Origin: Rotaria sordida
Taxonomy: Eukaryota; Rotifera; Eurotatoria; Philodinida; Philodinidae
Reading direction: 5' to 3'
Assembly (NCBI GenBank): GCA_905250125.1
Contig: CAJNOL010001106.1
Coordinates: 1 to 64,000 of the forward strand
DNA length: 64,000 nucleotides
Position numbers and translations under genes: made by a program. The notes under the pieces are model-generated. The model did no database searches. It had not been told where the DNA came from and was given only the letters and a program-made list of their open reading frames with translations. Position 1 is the stretch's first letter. Each line of letters starts with the position of its first letter. Below are positions 26,688 through 38,115 of this stretch, in pieces.

Positions 26688-28529
26688 AATTTATAAATTG
26701 AATAGTAATAATGATATGGACGAAAATTTTCACTGATTTTTTTTTTGCTCTATGATTTCATCAACAAATCATAATAACCATACAGAAATAGAAATAAAAT
26801 AAACTTACTTTGAATTCAAACATTCATTGCGTTGAAATGAAACGAAAAAAAGAAAAAGAAAAAATAACTTTTGTTTTGTTGTAATGTATGTGTATATTAA
26901 TTTTCTCAAGTGTTGAACAATTGATTGTAGGAAAAAAAAAAAAGTTGACAAGTAAATATAAATTTGTAAATGTAACAACAATAGAAATATATATTGTTAT
27001 AATGTCTTTTTCTTTCGAATAATTTTCAAGAAATAAAACAAGAACAAATAACAATACATTTTATGTTAAGTTAAGAGTGGATGATGAATGCTACTGAGAA
27101 TACACACGACCTCAAGACATTTAAAGTACATAGAGAGGGCAGAATAAAACAAAAAAGAAGACATGAAATATTTTAGGATAATTCGAAAATAAATTTTTTA
27201 GAATCGATTAATTGAAGTTTTCTAAATAAAAATATTTTAATTAAAAGTTATAAAAAATATTCTAAAATTTCAAATTTGAATAATTCTATTACAAAATGTA
27301 TTATGTTGATTAATATTTTTCAAGGTCATGAAGTTTTTACTTAAATATTAATTTTCTCTAAAATATATAATAATTCATTCAATTTTCATTTTTGAAAAAT
27401 ATCATATTTCATTCTATCAACATTTGTTTTAACATCCTACTAACAGAAATAGATTGATAGCTTTTATAAAATCCGAGTGATTAATTATCTTATAAAAATA
27501 TAGGACGAACCCATGAGGATCATAAATGTCAGACTTAATACTATTAATCTATTTCGTCAAAATGAAACTTCAAGATAGTAGATGATTGAAAGCCATAGAT
27601 ATACAAGAATTTACATCGATCAGATATGTTTTTTGTATTACAGTCAATAATGATAAATTTCCTATTGTTTATATTCTTCATTGCAATTATTAAACTTTTT
27701 GCAAAAAAAAAACTATTCATTTATTCAACATACAATAAAATAAAATTTATTAAAATACATGAAAATTTATATTTTCTTATTATTAAATAATGTTATTAAT
27801 TGAGTTACAAATAAAAAAAAAGTTATTGAATCTCTTGAGATTTCTTAATTTCCGATTAAACTCTCGTCACTTGTAATATCAGAATCTTCTATTGTGAGTA
27901 GACGAGTTTAGAAAATTATCCAAAATATATCAAATAATTTCGAATTCAATCTATCCACATTTATCTTCTTTTTTTTTGTATTCTTATAAACATTTATTCA
28001 AAGATTTACAATAAATTGAAGTTTGTTCGTATAATTTAATAAATAACGATTAAGAAATATGTATGCATATATTTTATAAATGTAACATTGAACGATGAAG
28101 GAATGAATAATAGGGAGAAGAAACAAATATGATACTGACTCATGTCACTTGACACCGAAACGAAAGTAATCAAAAAAAAAAAAAAAGAAAAAAGAAAACA
28201 TAGAACAAATGTGAATACAACATATAGTAGATTAAAGAGACTCCACTTCGATAATTGTTTTTGTTTTGTTTTTTTAATGCCATGAAAAATAAAAGGAACA
28301 AATATACGTCTACATAAGAAAATCGTGCATGAATTTGTATTAATGAAAATACTCTCATACACGCAAGGATATGAACAAACAACAATTACATAAATGCTTA
28401 AGACTTCATGCACAACAGATATAGAATAATAATTATAATTGTAGTAGGTAGTACAGATTTAAAGAAGGACAAAAGAAAAATATAGATGAGAAAAAAAAAT
28501 GAACTATGCGTATGTTTAAAATCTGTCGA
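26688..28529. other. Intergenic, no gene seen
   Basis: AT-rich DNA between two minus-strand genes. It holds the promoter of the ASB-like gene and the 3' flank of the V-ATPase gene. The ORFs here (for example 28036-28413, minus) have Phe/Ile/Tyr-rich, poly-Phe translations typical of noncoding AT-rich DNA. Confidence 0.5.
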
Positions 28530-29251
28530 TTAATCGCAACCAGGTTGATTTTTTGTTGTCATAATCAAAGCAACGATTAATCCATAAAGACCAAGTACTT
28601 CAGCAAAAATTAAAATTAAAATCATTCCAACATATAATCTAGACAAAAAAAATAAAAAAATAAATATTTAATCAACACATTTTTCTTATCTTTATATTTA
28701 CATTTTATTTTCGTGTTTTTTATTTCAAAAAAAAAAAGAAAAACTAATCTACTAACCGTGGTTGTTGAGCTGTTCCTCGTACACCTGCATCACCAACAAT
28801 ACCAACTGCAAATCCAGCTGCCAATCCACTTAATCCAACTGATAAACCAGCTCCTAATTGAAGGAAAGCTCTAAAAATATAAATAAGAATTTATTTTAAA
28901 ACATCTTCTTTTTTTCTCCTCACTTATAAAGACCATAATTGTCTGTAGCTATATTATTAGCAATGAGTACAGCAACGACAAGACCATAAATAGCAATAAT
29001 ACCAGCCATGACTACAGGAATTACACTTTTCATTATAAATTCAGGTCTCATTACAGCCATTGCTGAAATACCACAACCAGATTTAGCCGTACCATAAGCG
29101 GCACCCATTGCTATAAGCAATTGAATAAATAAGTTTTTTATTGAAGAATTAAGAATATCAACATACCACTAAATACAACGGCTGCAGTTGCACCCATAGA
29201 GCCAAAAAAAGCCGAGTAGGCTGGACACTTTTCAGTCACTGATGATGGCAT
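28530..29251 (-). CDS. ATP6V0C: V-type ATPase 16 kDa proteolipid subunit c
   Basis: Four exons in phase: 29251-29167, 29110-28924, 28870-28757, 28638-28530; 164 residues (human about 155). This subunit forms the proton-translocating c-ring of the V0 sector in endolysosomal and plasma membranes. Four transmembrane helices are visible. The start [17 protein letters not shown] matches the conserved opening of this subunit, followed by [12 protein letters not shown] and [18 protein letters not shown]. The essential proton-carrying glutamate is in helix 4, at [17 protein letters not shown] (E142). All splice sites are GT-AG; introns are about 55-120 bp. Nothing is broken and there is no sign of transfer. 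Confidence 0.96.
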
Positions 29252-31797
29252 GATGATGATAAATGTAAAAAGATATCTAGAGATTTAAGTTAGAAATTGA
29301 GAGAATGGAAGAATTAATGATCTAAAAATAAGAAAAATAATTATTTTTCTTTTTTTGAAAATACGAAAAAAAATAAATTGTTCACGCCGACATTTTCTTT
29401 GAATCATGTGATAGTGATGCACTCATAAAAAAAAGACTACCTGTAAATGTATTCAAATGCAATGAATATACACCTTTCTTGTTTTTTCTTCTTCTGCGTT
29501 AGTTACTTATGACGAAAGATAAATATCATATGCGCTCATGGAACAACATTTTATCGCTTATCAATTTCATAGTTCTCCGTTTTTTTAACATAATACCCTT
29601 GTACTATATTTAGTTTCATATCGAAATTAAAAAGAAACAAAAAGTGAATACATAATAATGAATACTAAAAAAAAGTAAATAAATCAAAAGATGTTGAACT
29701 TTGTCTACAATAATAATAAATAGTAAATAGAAAATAAATGAATCAAACAATAGTTTATTGATTTTTTTTTCCATCATTCATCCATTATCAATTAGTTCGC
29801 TGACTCTCACCATTTATACTTTGCATTGTAATAGTTAAGTTTTACGGAAAAACTATTAAAAAAATAAAAACAAAAAAAGAAAGATCCGCTATATCATATT
29901 ATGAAATAAAACATATATTTCTAGTTGATCAATAGGGAGGACTGAAAGATGAATTTCATTGGTCGACATGATAATTGTTTTCTTTTCTGCCTTTAGAGTA
30001 ACAGTAGGTCTCAATGAACATCGAAACTTTTTTCTTCTTAACAAAAGAATATCAAATCGATTTAATGTATAGCAGTGACGATGTATCCAGAAAAAATTTT
30101 GAAAAGATAATTGACTATTCTAGCGGAGAGGAGGGGGAGGGACAATTGTCGAAGAAAAAATAGTTTTCGATTCGTAGGTACATCTTCACTATTGTCACAT
30201 CATAGAATAGAAAAGAAAATTTATTGGCTAAAAATAACATCGAATACAGCTGTAATCATTGACAACAGCCATCTATTTATTATCATTTTTCTTTTTTTTT
30301 TTTTGTTTGTTGGGTGAGTTGAGTCAAAATTATTGATTAATTTTCAACGAGTTATTGCATTTTTCTGCTCTGTGATATGATTAAAATGAAGTTACATTCC
30401 CAATCTTTCTTCTAGATGCATTGCTGGTATAAAGCATTTCTAATTTCGAAGACAAGATCTTTCTAAATTGACACTTGTATCAAGGGTTGATGTGATGGCT
30501 TTGCTTAGGTTGCTCTTGAGATGTAGATAAGAGTTAAAGAAAAACATTTTTCTTTTGATATTTGTAAAAAGATTTACTTCTTCATATTTTTCATTGTAGT
30601 TGAAGAAAGAAAGATAGAACAAAAGACAAAATTAAATATAGAGAAGTTAGTCTGTTGTTATTATGAAATATGACTGTTTTGAAGTGATCAATTTTAGTGA
30701 TGAATCAACGATAAAGATAATGAATAATGCTCAAAGAAATCTTTCGAAATCTGTCCATAGTAAATTTTTAAAAGATAAACGTCATTGCTCTTTCAAAATT
30801 GATCAAATGATCATATATAATATATGACTAAAACAACTAATGTGATAGTCATTAATGAGAAAAGCTCGTCGTAATAACTGTTTCGTATTTGTAAAAGTTC
30901 ATGAATAAAATATCAATCAATACTATTTAATTCTTCTTGTTTTCTAGAGTGTCTATGAAGAATTTTCTACTTTGAAATTATTGCGTTCTTGTTGTTGAAA
31001 ACACGTGAAAACAAATACAATAAATTTTGATAATATTTAAAAGAGAAAAAGAGCGATTGTTTTCTACCTTTTATCTTATTCATTTAACTGATTCATACTA
31101 AGGTATACTATTTTACTTTAACATAAAAAAAGAAGAATCTTTATTAATTGTTTATGCTGTTTGTCATTTGTTAATATTTCTTCAAAGATTAAAATGTATC
31201 CATTACTTGTACTTGACGTTTTTCGTCTAGTTGCTGACCTGTACAAGTACAAGTCCAATTACTTAAAATAATATTTGCGAAACATTTTAGAGAGTATTCT
31301 ATAAGTATCAACCAATCACTATTTATGGTATTAGAATAATGGTCATATCTAGTGCTATAGAATTGTGTTAGTTCGCTAGTTTTGCTTCTCACAATTCAAT
31401 AATTATAAATATCACTAAGTGTGAGACTCTTGAATATTTCTCCAATACCAATTAGAAAAAATATCTCACATGATATCCGGAAAATATAAGGAATAATGTA
31501 AGAAATAGCATTGTTACACCTAGTAACAGAGATGAAAATTAACAATGAGAAAAGCATTTTCATTGTCAACGTAGCAGAAAAAATAATAAGAAATCATAAC
31601 TGTCAAGTTATATTTATTTGCTTTCATGCTGGGGTTGTGTACGCATGACATATATGGATGTGAACTATGGGTGTTAGTGTGAGTGTAACACTCACACTAC
31701 ATCCTTTTTTAATGACAAATACAAGAAGGAAAAAGAGCAGCAACGCATATCGTCAATCAGCCATCTGTTCTGCCTCTGAATCGACTTCTTCGTCTAT
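29252..31797. other. Intergenic, with a 25-bp palindrome
   Basis: No gene recognised. At 31675-31699 an odd palindrome reads TAGTGTGAGTGT-A-ACACTCACACTA, with perfect 12-bp arms. It sits about 100 bp from the transposase relic, so it may be part of that element's terminus. The region just upstream of the V-ATPase gene (29252-29500) must hold its promoter. Confidence 0.45.
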
Positions 31798-32866
31798 CAT
31801 CTGTTACTTAATTTTTTCAGTGGAATGATTAGACTTCTTGAAGATACTTTCGACCTTGCATGTCTGACTAATATAGCCAATAGCGATTATTGCGTTCAAA
31901 GATTTCATCCATTGATATGTCAAGTCTCGAATGTTGCTGAGGCTAAAGTTCACGTTTTTGTCACATACATCATTTTTTAAGTCAATCCATTCTAACTCAA
32001 TTGGATTGAGTATACAATACTTCATCGACAAACTATAAAACTACGTATATTACGGTAGAAAATGCTTTGAAAGACAATTGACTAACCGTAAAATACCAAT
32101 ATCGTATTTATTAGCTATCTTATCGCCCGCATAACGTTTTGTTGACATATTATCGATAGCGAGCTCGAGTAACTCTAATTTAGTAGCTATGAGAGGGATT
32201 GTGATTTACCATTGCCTATAATGATAAGCATTAATCATTTGAATGTTCATTTATATACGGATCTGAGTTTTCTCATTCAACATCATAGCAATGTCTTCGA
32301 CTGGATGGGACAATCAACATCCTTAGTCAGAATACACATAAGAATCTTGTCGATGGTGGGATAGATTCTCTCCGCCAAAAGACCATGAGCATGAAATCTA
32401 AACAAAACACTAAGGTTAATATTACTCTTCGAGTAGATCGAACCCACTGAATATTCTTCTGTTGTTGTTGTGCGATCAGAACGATTGATGGACGGACAGA
32501 GTTTGATAGTCTATGCGGAAGATTAGGAACGGAGAAACTAGTTGCCATTATATTAGTGCTGGTGATGCATGAGGACGATGGCGACGACGATCTTGATCAT
32601 TGGTTTCGCAGTCGAGTAATCATCTGAAGTTTTCGATTTTTTAATTCATGTTTCTCTTTCATTTCATTCTTCAATCTTTCGACAGATCTCATTGAGATAT
32701 CAAACATGGATGAGAGTCGTTCATTTACACTGAAGAGTGAAATTATCGGTCCAAGCTTCTCTTTTTCGACAAACTTGATAACATTGAAAAATATCTGTTT
32801 TATCTCGTGAGAGAATTGATACCCTATGGACATTTTTATAGTAAACGTCGACAGCAGCAATACCTA
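31798..32866 (-). pseudogene. Relic of a Tc1/mariner-superfamily DDE transposase
   Basis: Broken minus-strand frames. At 32860-32597 there is a helix-turn-helix-like N-terminal part (HEIKQIFFNVIKF, then ISMRSVERLKNEM) resembling the regulatory or DNA-binding start of invertebrate DDE transposases. At 32031-31804 lies the transposase C-terminus: ILNPIELEWIDLKNDV carries the third catalytic acidic residue in the LNPIE..W context, followed by NVNFSLSNIRDLTYQWM and the tail pattern C-x-x-E-x-x-F. Between them the frame is interrupted by stops and shifts (32032-32596), and the first two catalytic aspartates are not recognisable. It is inactive. Terminal inverted repeats were not found with confidence. 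Confidence 0.65.
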
Positions 32867-34048
32867 TGAACCAATGGAATTACTTTGGAAATACAACCAG
32901 CAGAAAAAAAACTATTCAAATCAAAACGCAAAATACCAAGGGTATAACCAGGAATTTTTCAATGGGAGTGCCCGACTTGTTATGAAGGAAGAGTGCACAC
33001 CAGTAGGAAAATAATTTTTTGTTTCCCGAAAAGATTTTTCATTCGTACTTTTTCATATATTTTTTTGGCTAAGAAGGTGCATCTCTGTTGGCTACACCCT
33101 TTATATTCCAAGTTGACAATGCAATCATATATGAAAGCAATATCGTACAATCACTAATGTCCGTTTAATAAAAAATAATCGGAACGTCTTTTTCTCCAAT
33201 ATTATATCAGACGAAATCATTTTTATAAAACTTTGAAAAAATCTACAAAAATGATCTGTCGATCTAAATCACATATCAAAACCAAAATTTCATCGAAATG
33301 ATAGACCGTTTTCATGCATTTTTTCCAATGTTTTGCAGAATTTAACTGATGAAAATTGCAGCTCTATGGCTCTTTCCGTTCTTGAGTTATTGAAAAAATA
33401 CTCATCAGTCCTTTTTTTTTGAAATAGGCATTAGTTCGTATGGCCCAAAAAATGTTATGCATTGTCTAATTCTATTTTATGGTCATTTCATTTTGTTAAG
33501 TTACTATCGAAATGATGACTTTTTCGCGCAATTGGATGCAAGAACTTTGATTTTTTGATGTCATCTTGTCAGTGGTGGATCTCGAATTTTGGGAAAGAGA
33601 ATGGCGATCATCTCTAGTACTTTCTTTCCTTCTCTATAAATCCGTCATTGCTTCTTTTCGAATTAAATCGATGAAGTAAAATAGATATAATTACATTAAC
33701 CAAGAAACGAGAAATTGTTACACATATAAAATATTATTAGATCTAAAGAAACAGAATCTCCTATGCAGAAAATATGCACTTTATTCTAATCAAAATGAAA
33801 AATTTCATGTTTCGTTTAATCTCATGTTATTCTATATTTTTCTTATCTATATTCAACAATAAAAATTCTTTCATATTTAAAAATGATTAAAAAATCTCTT
33901 AAAATTTGATGCTATAGAAAGTATTAATATTTACTTATAATTATGTTGTTTTATTTAAAAATCAATTACATGGACAACAAAATATGCGACAAAAAACAGG
34001 GAGTCGGTACTTATGGAACACCCTTTATGTGTATGTCTTTATTCTGTT
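32867..34048. other. Intergenic, probable transposon-derived noncoding DNA
   Basis: No coding frame. The words ACACCCTTTAT occur at 33104 and 34023 in the same orientation, and similar words mark Tc1/mariner-type ends elsewhere. The sequence between could be element noncoding DNA, but no matching inverted end was found. Confidence 0.3.
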
Positions 34049-34513
34049 TTAACCAACAAGTCCACTACGCCATATACCAGTATTAATTCGCTGTTGTTTC
34101 AATCCTGGTACGATTTTTTCTATTGATCGTCTTCGTCCTGCTAATGATTCCATAGGTCGACGATTTAGCGAAGCCCATTTAAAATAATAATCGTCATCTG
34201 GATCCCAAGTATCACGTATATACATATTACTTTCTTCTTTATTTTTCATTGAATTTATTTGTTGATTAATTGGTGGAATTTTTGTTGGATTTAGATAATT
34301 ATAAATTTGAGTTTCTAATAATAGTTGATCATCGTCTTTCCCTATTGATTTACGAATTATATCATATAAACGAGTTTCATAATTGGAATGTGAAAAAACT
34401 AAAAAGAAAATGAAATAAAATTTTTGCATTAAATTCATTTTTCAATTCAACTTACCAGTATTAATAAAAGATAAAATAATACATGAGAAATATAAGATAA
34501 TCATTAACTTCAT
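34049..34513 (-). CDS. Putative secreted neuropeptide-like precursor
   Basis: Two exons, 34513-34456 and 34398-34049, phase 1, 135 residues. Exon 1 encodes a signal peptide (MKLMIILYFSCIILSFINT); cleavage is likely after VFS at about 22. There are no cysteines in the mature part. Basic processing sites cluster near the end: RR at 99-100, then G-RRR at 107-110, and a C-terminal Gly at 135 just before the stop. Cutting there would yield PMESLA-amide and a 24-residue amidated peptide beginning SIEKIVPGLK and ending in TGIWRSGLV-amide. The segment before (DDDYYFKWASLN) is an acidic spacer. This layout is typical of neuropeptide prohormones, but I do not recognise the peptide family. It could be another small secreted protein. 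The intron is 57 bp. Confidence 0.6.
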
Positions 34514-37509
34514 AACTAATATGATTGCTAAAATATAAAAAAGAAATTCTTTTCTATTAAAAACTTGAATTTAAAAAAAAAAGATTATTTATAAAACACG
34601 ATCGATTGGTACGTGATAGAAATGATGTACATGCATTGGCATTATTTTCCATGTAAAATACGTCAATCAGTATTAATTACTATCTGATCGTATACGTAAC
34701 GTCTATCAATGTCGATTTATAAACAGAAGGTAACAGAAAAAAAAAAGAATTTCTAACTGTTTAATTACTGTGAAATGATGTCAGAGGAATGGATTAAAAA
34801 AAAAAGATCAATCAAGGTTTCATATAGACATTTCTTTTTATAGTATGAGCTTAATGTACTTATAGGTGAAATTCTATTAGTGCGGGGTAACACTCATTTA
34901 ACTATAGATGTTATAATCTCAAGCAAATTTTTTCTTCTACTGTAAATATATTTTACGTCATTTTACACACATAACATGGACAGATGGTGTCATGATTTCT
35001 TTTCTCGTATTCTTCTATGTGATATAATCATGTGTTACCTAAGCAAATAAGAATTTCTGAAAATGTGTTTAAACATCCTAAATGTGGTTCCTATCTAAAC
35101 ACTAACACCAAAAAAAAAGCAGTTAATTTCCTCATAGTCAGTTCATGAGGATGATTAGATTACACAGTTTCCGCATCTGGAAAGCGTAGAAACGTTTTTG
35201 CGCAATATTTTAATGTACTTTGCAAATGAAAATCATTCTTTTTGCGCGTGATATGTGTATAAAATATTAAGAAAAGCTTTTTAGACGCTTTCCATATAGA
35301 AATATTACTTTTTTTAAAACCATTTCCTGTGTATTTTTTATGATAATGAAAAGAGCTAGGTTCATGACTTTCTGAATGAACATGAATATGCTCAAATAGA
35401 AACAGCGAGAAGAATATCTGAACATGTTTGTAGAAATTTTTCTACTTTTATTCGGAATACAAAACTTAAATATCGAATATAGAGATCTATAAATCGTAGT
35501 TTAATATCCATTTGCCATGGGCATAGAGCAATTGCAAGATACTACGATATTTGAAGAATTTTCTCAACTCCTTACGATAGTATCTTTTTTTTCTCAAAAA
35601 CACCACTAAATCTACAGAAATTAATGATTATTATTAATTTTGCTGTACTTCGAGATAGTCTTGAAGTAGTTCGTAACTTTGTATGATCTCATAGAAATAA
35701 AATAGTGATTGTAATGTATATGCCTAGAACGATAAATATGGAATCTCTACGTACTTGTGAAATACTGTCGAGTTTTGTATAGCTCAGTATGATATTCTTA
35801 TATCTTCAGAGTCATATAACAAAGCAATACGATTAGATATGAAACAAAATGGAGATATACGATCACAATTGTGAATTATACAAACCGTCGTATCTATCTG
35901 AAGACGCTTGTTAAATGAGCCTCCCTGTTTATCCGGAATGCTTCAAAAATTTTCGAAAAAAAAAACGACTTTCACTTTCTGATAAAGCATCACAAGAATT
36001 TGTGAAAATGTGATTCAACATCCTAAATACAGCTCTCATTTGAGTGTACTCACGCCTATGCAGTAAATGTCAAAACCAACTGCTTTCATCATAAAAAAGT
36101 GTGTGAATACGCTTACAAAGTCAACTTTTGTATCTGGAAAACGTGCAAACTTTTCTTCTTTGCAATATTTTAATGTATTTTGTATACAAACAGTCATCAT
36201 TGCATGCATAATTTATATATGTCAGTGAGAGAAAACTTTTTGAACATTTGCCAAATGAAAAATTTACTTTTTTTTGAGCGCTTCCGCGTGCCTTTTATAA
36301 TGAAAGTAGTTAGTTTTGAACATTTTTTGAACGGACGTGATAATGATCAAACGTAAAACGAACTGCAGGACCATTTAAACACGTTTTTAGATATTCTTGT
36401 TTGCTTATTATTAGCTTATAACTATGTATCATCGTCGAGGCTTCATAGTCATTTCATATTTCTCCAAAAAGTAAGATTTTTTAAAGAATAGTACACTTTT
36501 TATCGAGAAAAGACAAACATGTTTATTCACGTGTAATTGATTCTTTTAACAGCAGTTCAAATAAAAGCTTTTATTCTTGTATTTCAATTAAAATACTAAC
36601 TACGATTTTTTGAATAACTTTCGATTTTCACCATTAGATAGAACAACGTTGAAGATGTCTATCAGTGTAATATTTAATAGGTTCGAAGAAGCTATTCATC
36701 ATGAATATATTCAGATGAACATCTTTTTCGTGGTCCATTTCTACAACTTTTCATAGTCATCTAGGATCAAATGACACCAGATTTCAACCCAAAGAGAGAT
36801 GTATTTTTCATAATATTCTCAGATTTTAGAATACTTCTCTTGAAGCATGAAAAAATTGAACAATCATATACCCTAGTCGAACATCTTGTAAGCAAGATCT
36901 TGAAATCTTGGGACCGATAAGCAAGATCTTGATAAGATCTTGAAAAGATAATTTGTATGTGAAGATCTTGGTTATATCTGATAAATCTGTACCTAAGATC
37001 TTGTCAAGATCATGGAAATTATAGCATTCACTATTATCCTTTCACAAGATCTTGAAAAAAACAACCAGCGACATCATTATTGCATTGGTTACATACTGAC
37101 TAGTCATTCACCGTTTTTTTTATGCATACAGAGCCTTACATAAACAACGTGATTGAACATATGAAATATACGTTTTAAAAATAATTTTTTTAAAAACTAT
37201 TTTTCGAGTGTTGACCATTTCAGAAAATGCTGATCTCGATCAATGGTCGAGATTGGACTATCCTGAGACAGTCTGATGGAGGTCGGGCCATCTTCAGGTG
37301 AAGCAGATTCCAAAATCTAACTTGCTTCATTTATTCGAGATAGAAATAAGTAAAATGAAAATAAACTGAAAAAAATATCATAACATGAATTTACAGAAAA
37401 AAATAATAAATGCGCTATATCATAGGTTCGAATCATGCATTGTGTCGCAAATCACCGTACATAAAACACGTTTTATCTTAGTATGTATCCAAGATCTTAC
37501 ATATCTATA
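34514..37509. other. Intergenic with a diverged ~400-bp direct duplication
   Basis: No gene. Two related stretches in the same orientation, about 35050-35450 and 35985-36400, share words such as CAACATCCTAAAT/AAACATCCTAAAT, CAATATTTTAATGTA and TATCTGGAAA/CATCTGGAAA in the same order, followed by related downstream sequence. Toward the gap (36880-37060, and again at 37490) the palindromic word AAGATCTTG recurs. These are probably old noncoding repeats. Confidence 0.5.
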
Positions 37510-37609
37510 NNNNNNNNNNNNNNNNNNNNNNNNNNNNNNNNNNNNNNNNNNNNNNNNNNNNNNNNNNNNNNNNNNNNNNNNNNNNNNNNNNNNNNNNNNN
37601 NNNNNNNNN
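37510..37609. other. Assembly gap (100 N)
   Basis: Exactly 100 unresolved bases, a conventional scaffold-gap length, so the true size is unknown. It is flanked on the left by an AAGATCTTG-rich tract and on the right by an inverted-repeat element, both hard to assemble. Confidence 0.99.
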
Positions 37610-38115
37610 TTTTTTTAAGAAAAGAACTATTTTTTTATAAAATTTGATCAAAGGTTTTATGGGTCGAGGAGTCTGAATCTGAAATTCATTTTTCGAAATT
37701 TTGAGTTCGATTTTACTACAAAAATTTCTTTAATAGAAAAAATTTTTTGTAAAAAAAAAAATAATAATTGTTTTCATCAAACAATTAGCTTTATCGTAAA
37801 AAATTTTTTGTTAAAAAATTATTATATTAACAAAAAAAAACTGATTATCTGACAAAAAATTGTTCGATGAAAAGAAATTATTTTTTTTTTATAAAAAGTT
37901 TTTTGTAAATCATCTTATTTCGTAAATCTTTCTGCTAAAAAACCACTTTTTCACAAAAAAAATTTTTCTGCTAGAAAAAGATATTTTTTTACAAAAAAAA
38001 TTTGTGGTAAAATCGAACTCAAAATTTCTAAAAACCGATTTCAGATTCGGACTCCTCGATCCCTAAAACCTTTGATCAAATTTTATAAAAAATAGTTCTT
38101 TTCTTAAAAAAAAAC
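37610..38115. mobile_element. Foldback element adjoining the gap
   Basis: The left arm (37610-37735) and right arm (37985-38115) are inverted copies. For example GATCAAAGGTTTTATGGGTC pairs with the right-arm word CCTAAAACCTTTGATC, and GAGTCTGAATCTGAAAT pairs with TTTCAGATTCGGACTC. The middle is poly-A/T rich and also partly self-complementary. The left end may continue into the N gap. Confidence 0.75.

Noticed and set aside
28036-28413. 125-codon minus-strand ORF with hydrophobic translation
   Set aside because: Poly-Phe stretches come from homopolymer T, there are no conserved motifs, and an overlapping frame is open as well.
33553-33600. CAGTGGTGGATC, resembling a hAT terminus
   Set aside because: No matching inverted end or target duplication could be found nearby.
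37420-37440. AGGTTCGAATC, like a tRNA B box
   Set aside because: No A box or acceptor stem can be built around it, and no cloverleaf folds from the flanks.
37385-37618. 77-codon plus-strand ORF across the gap
   Set aside because: Its middle is made only of N bases; not a real frame.
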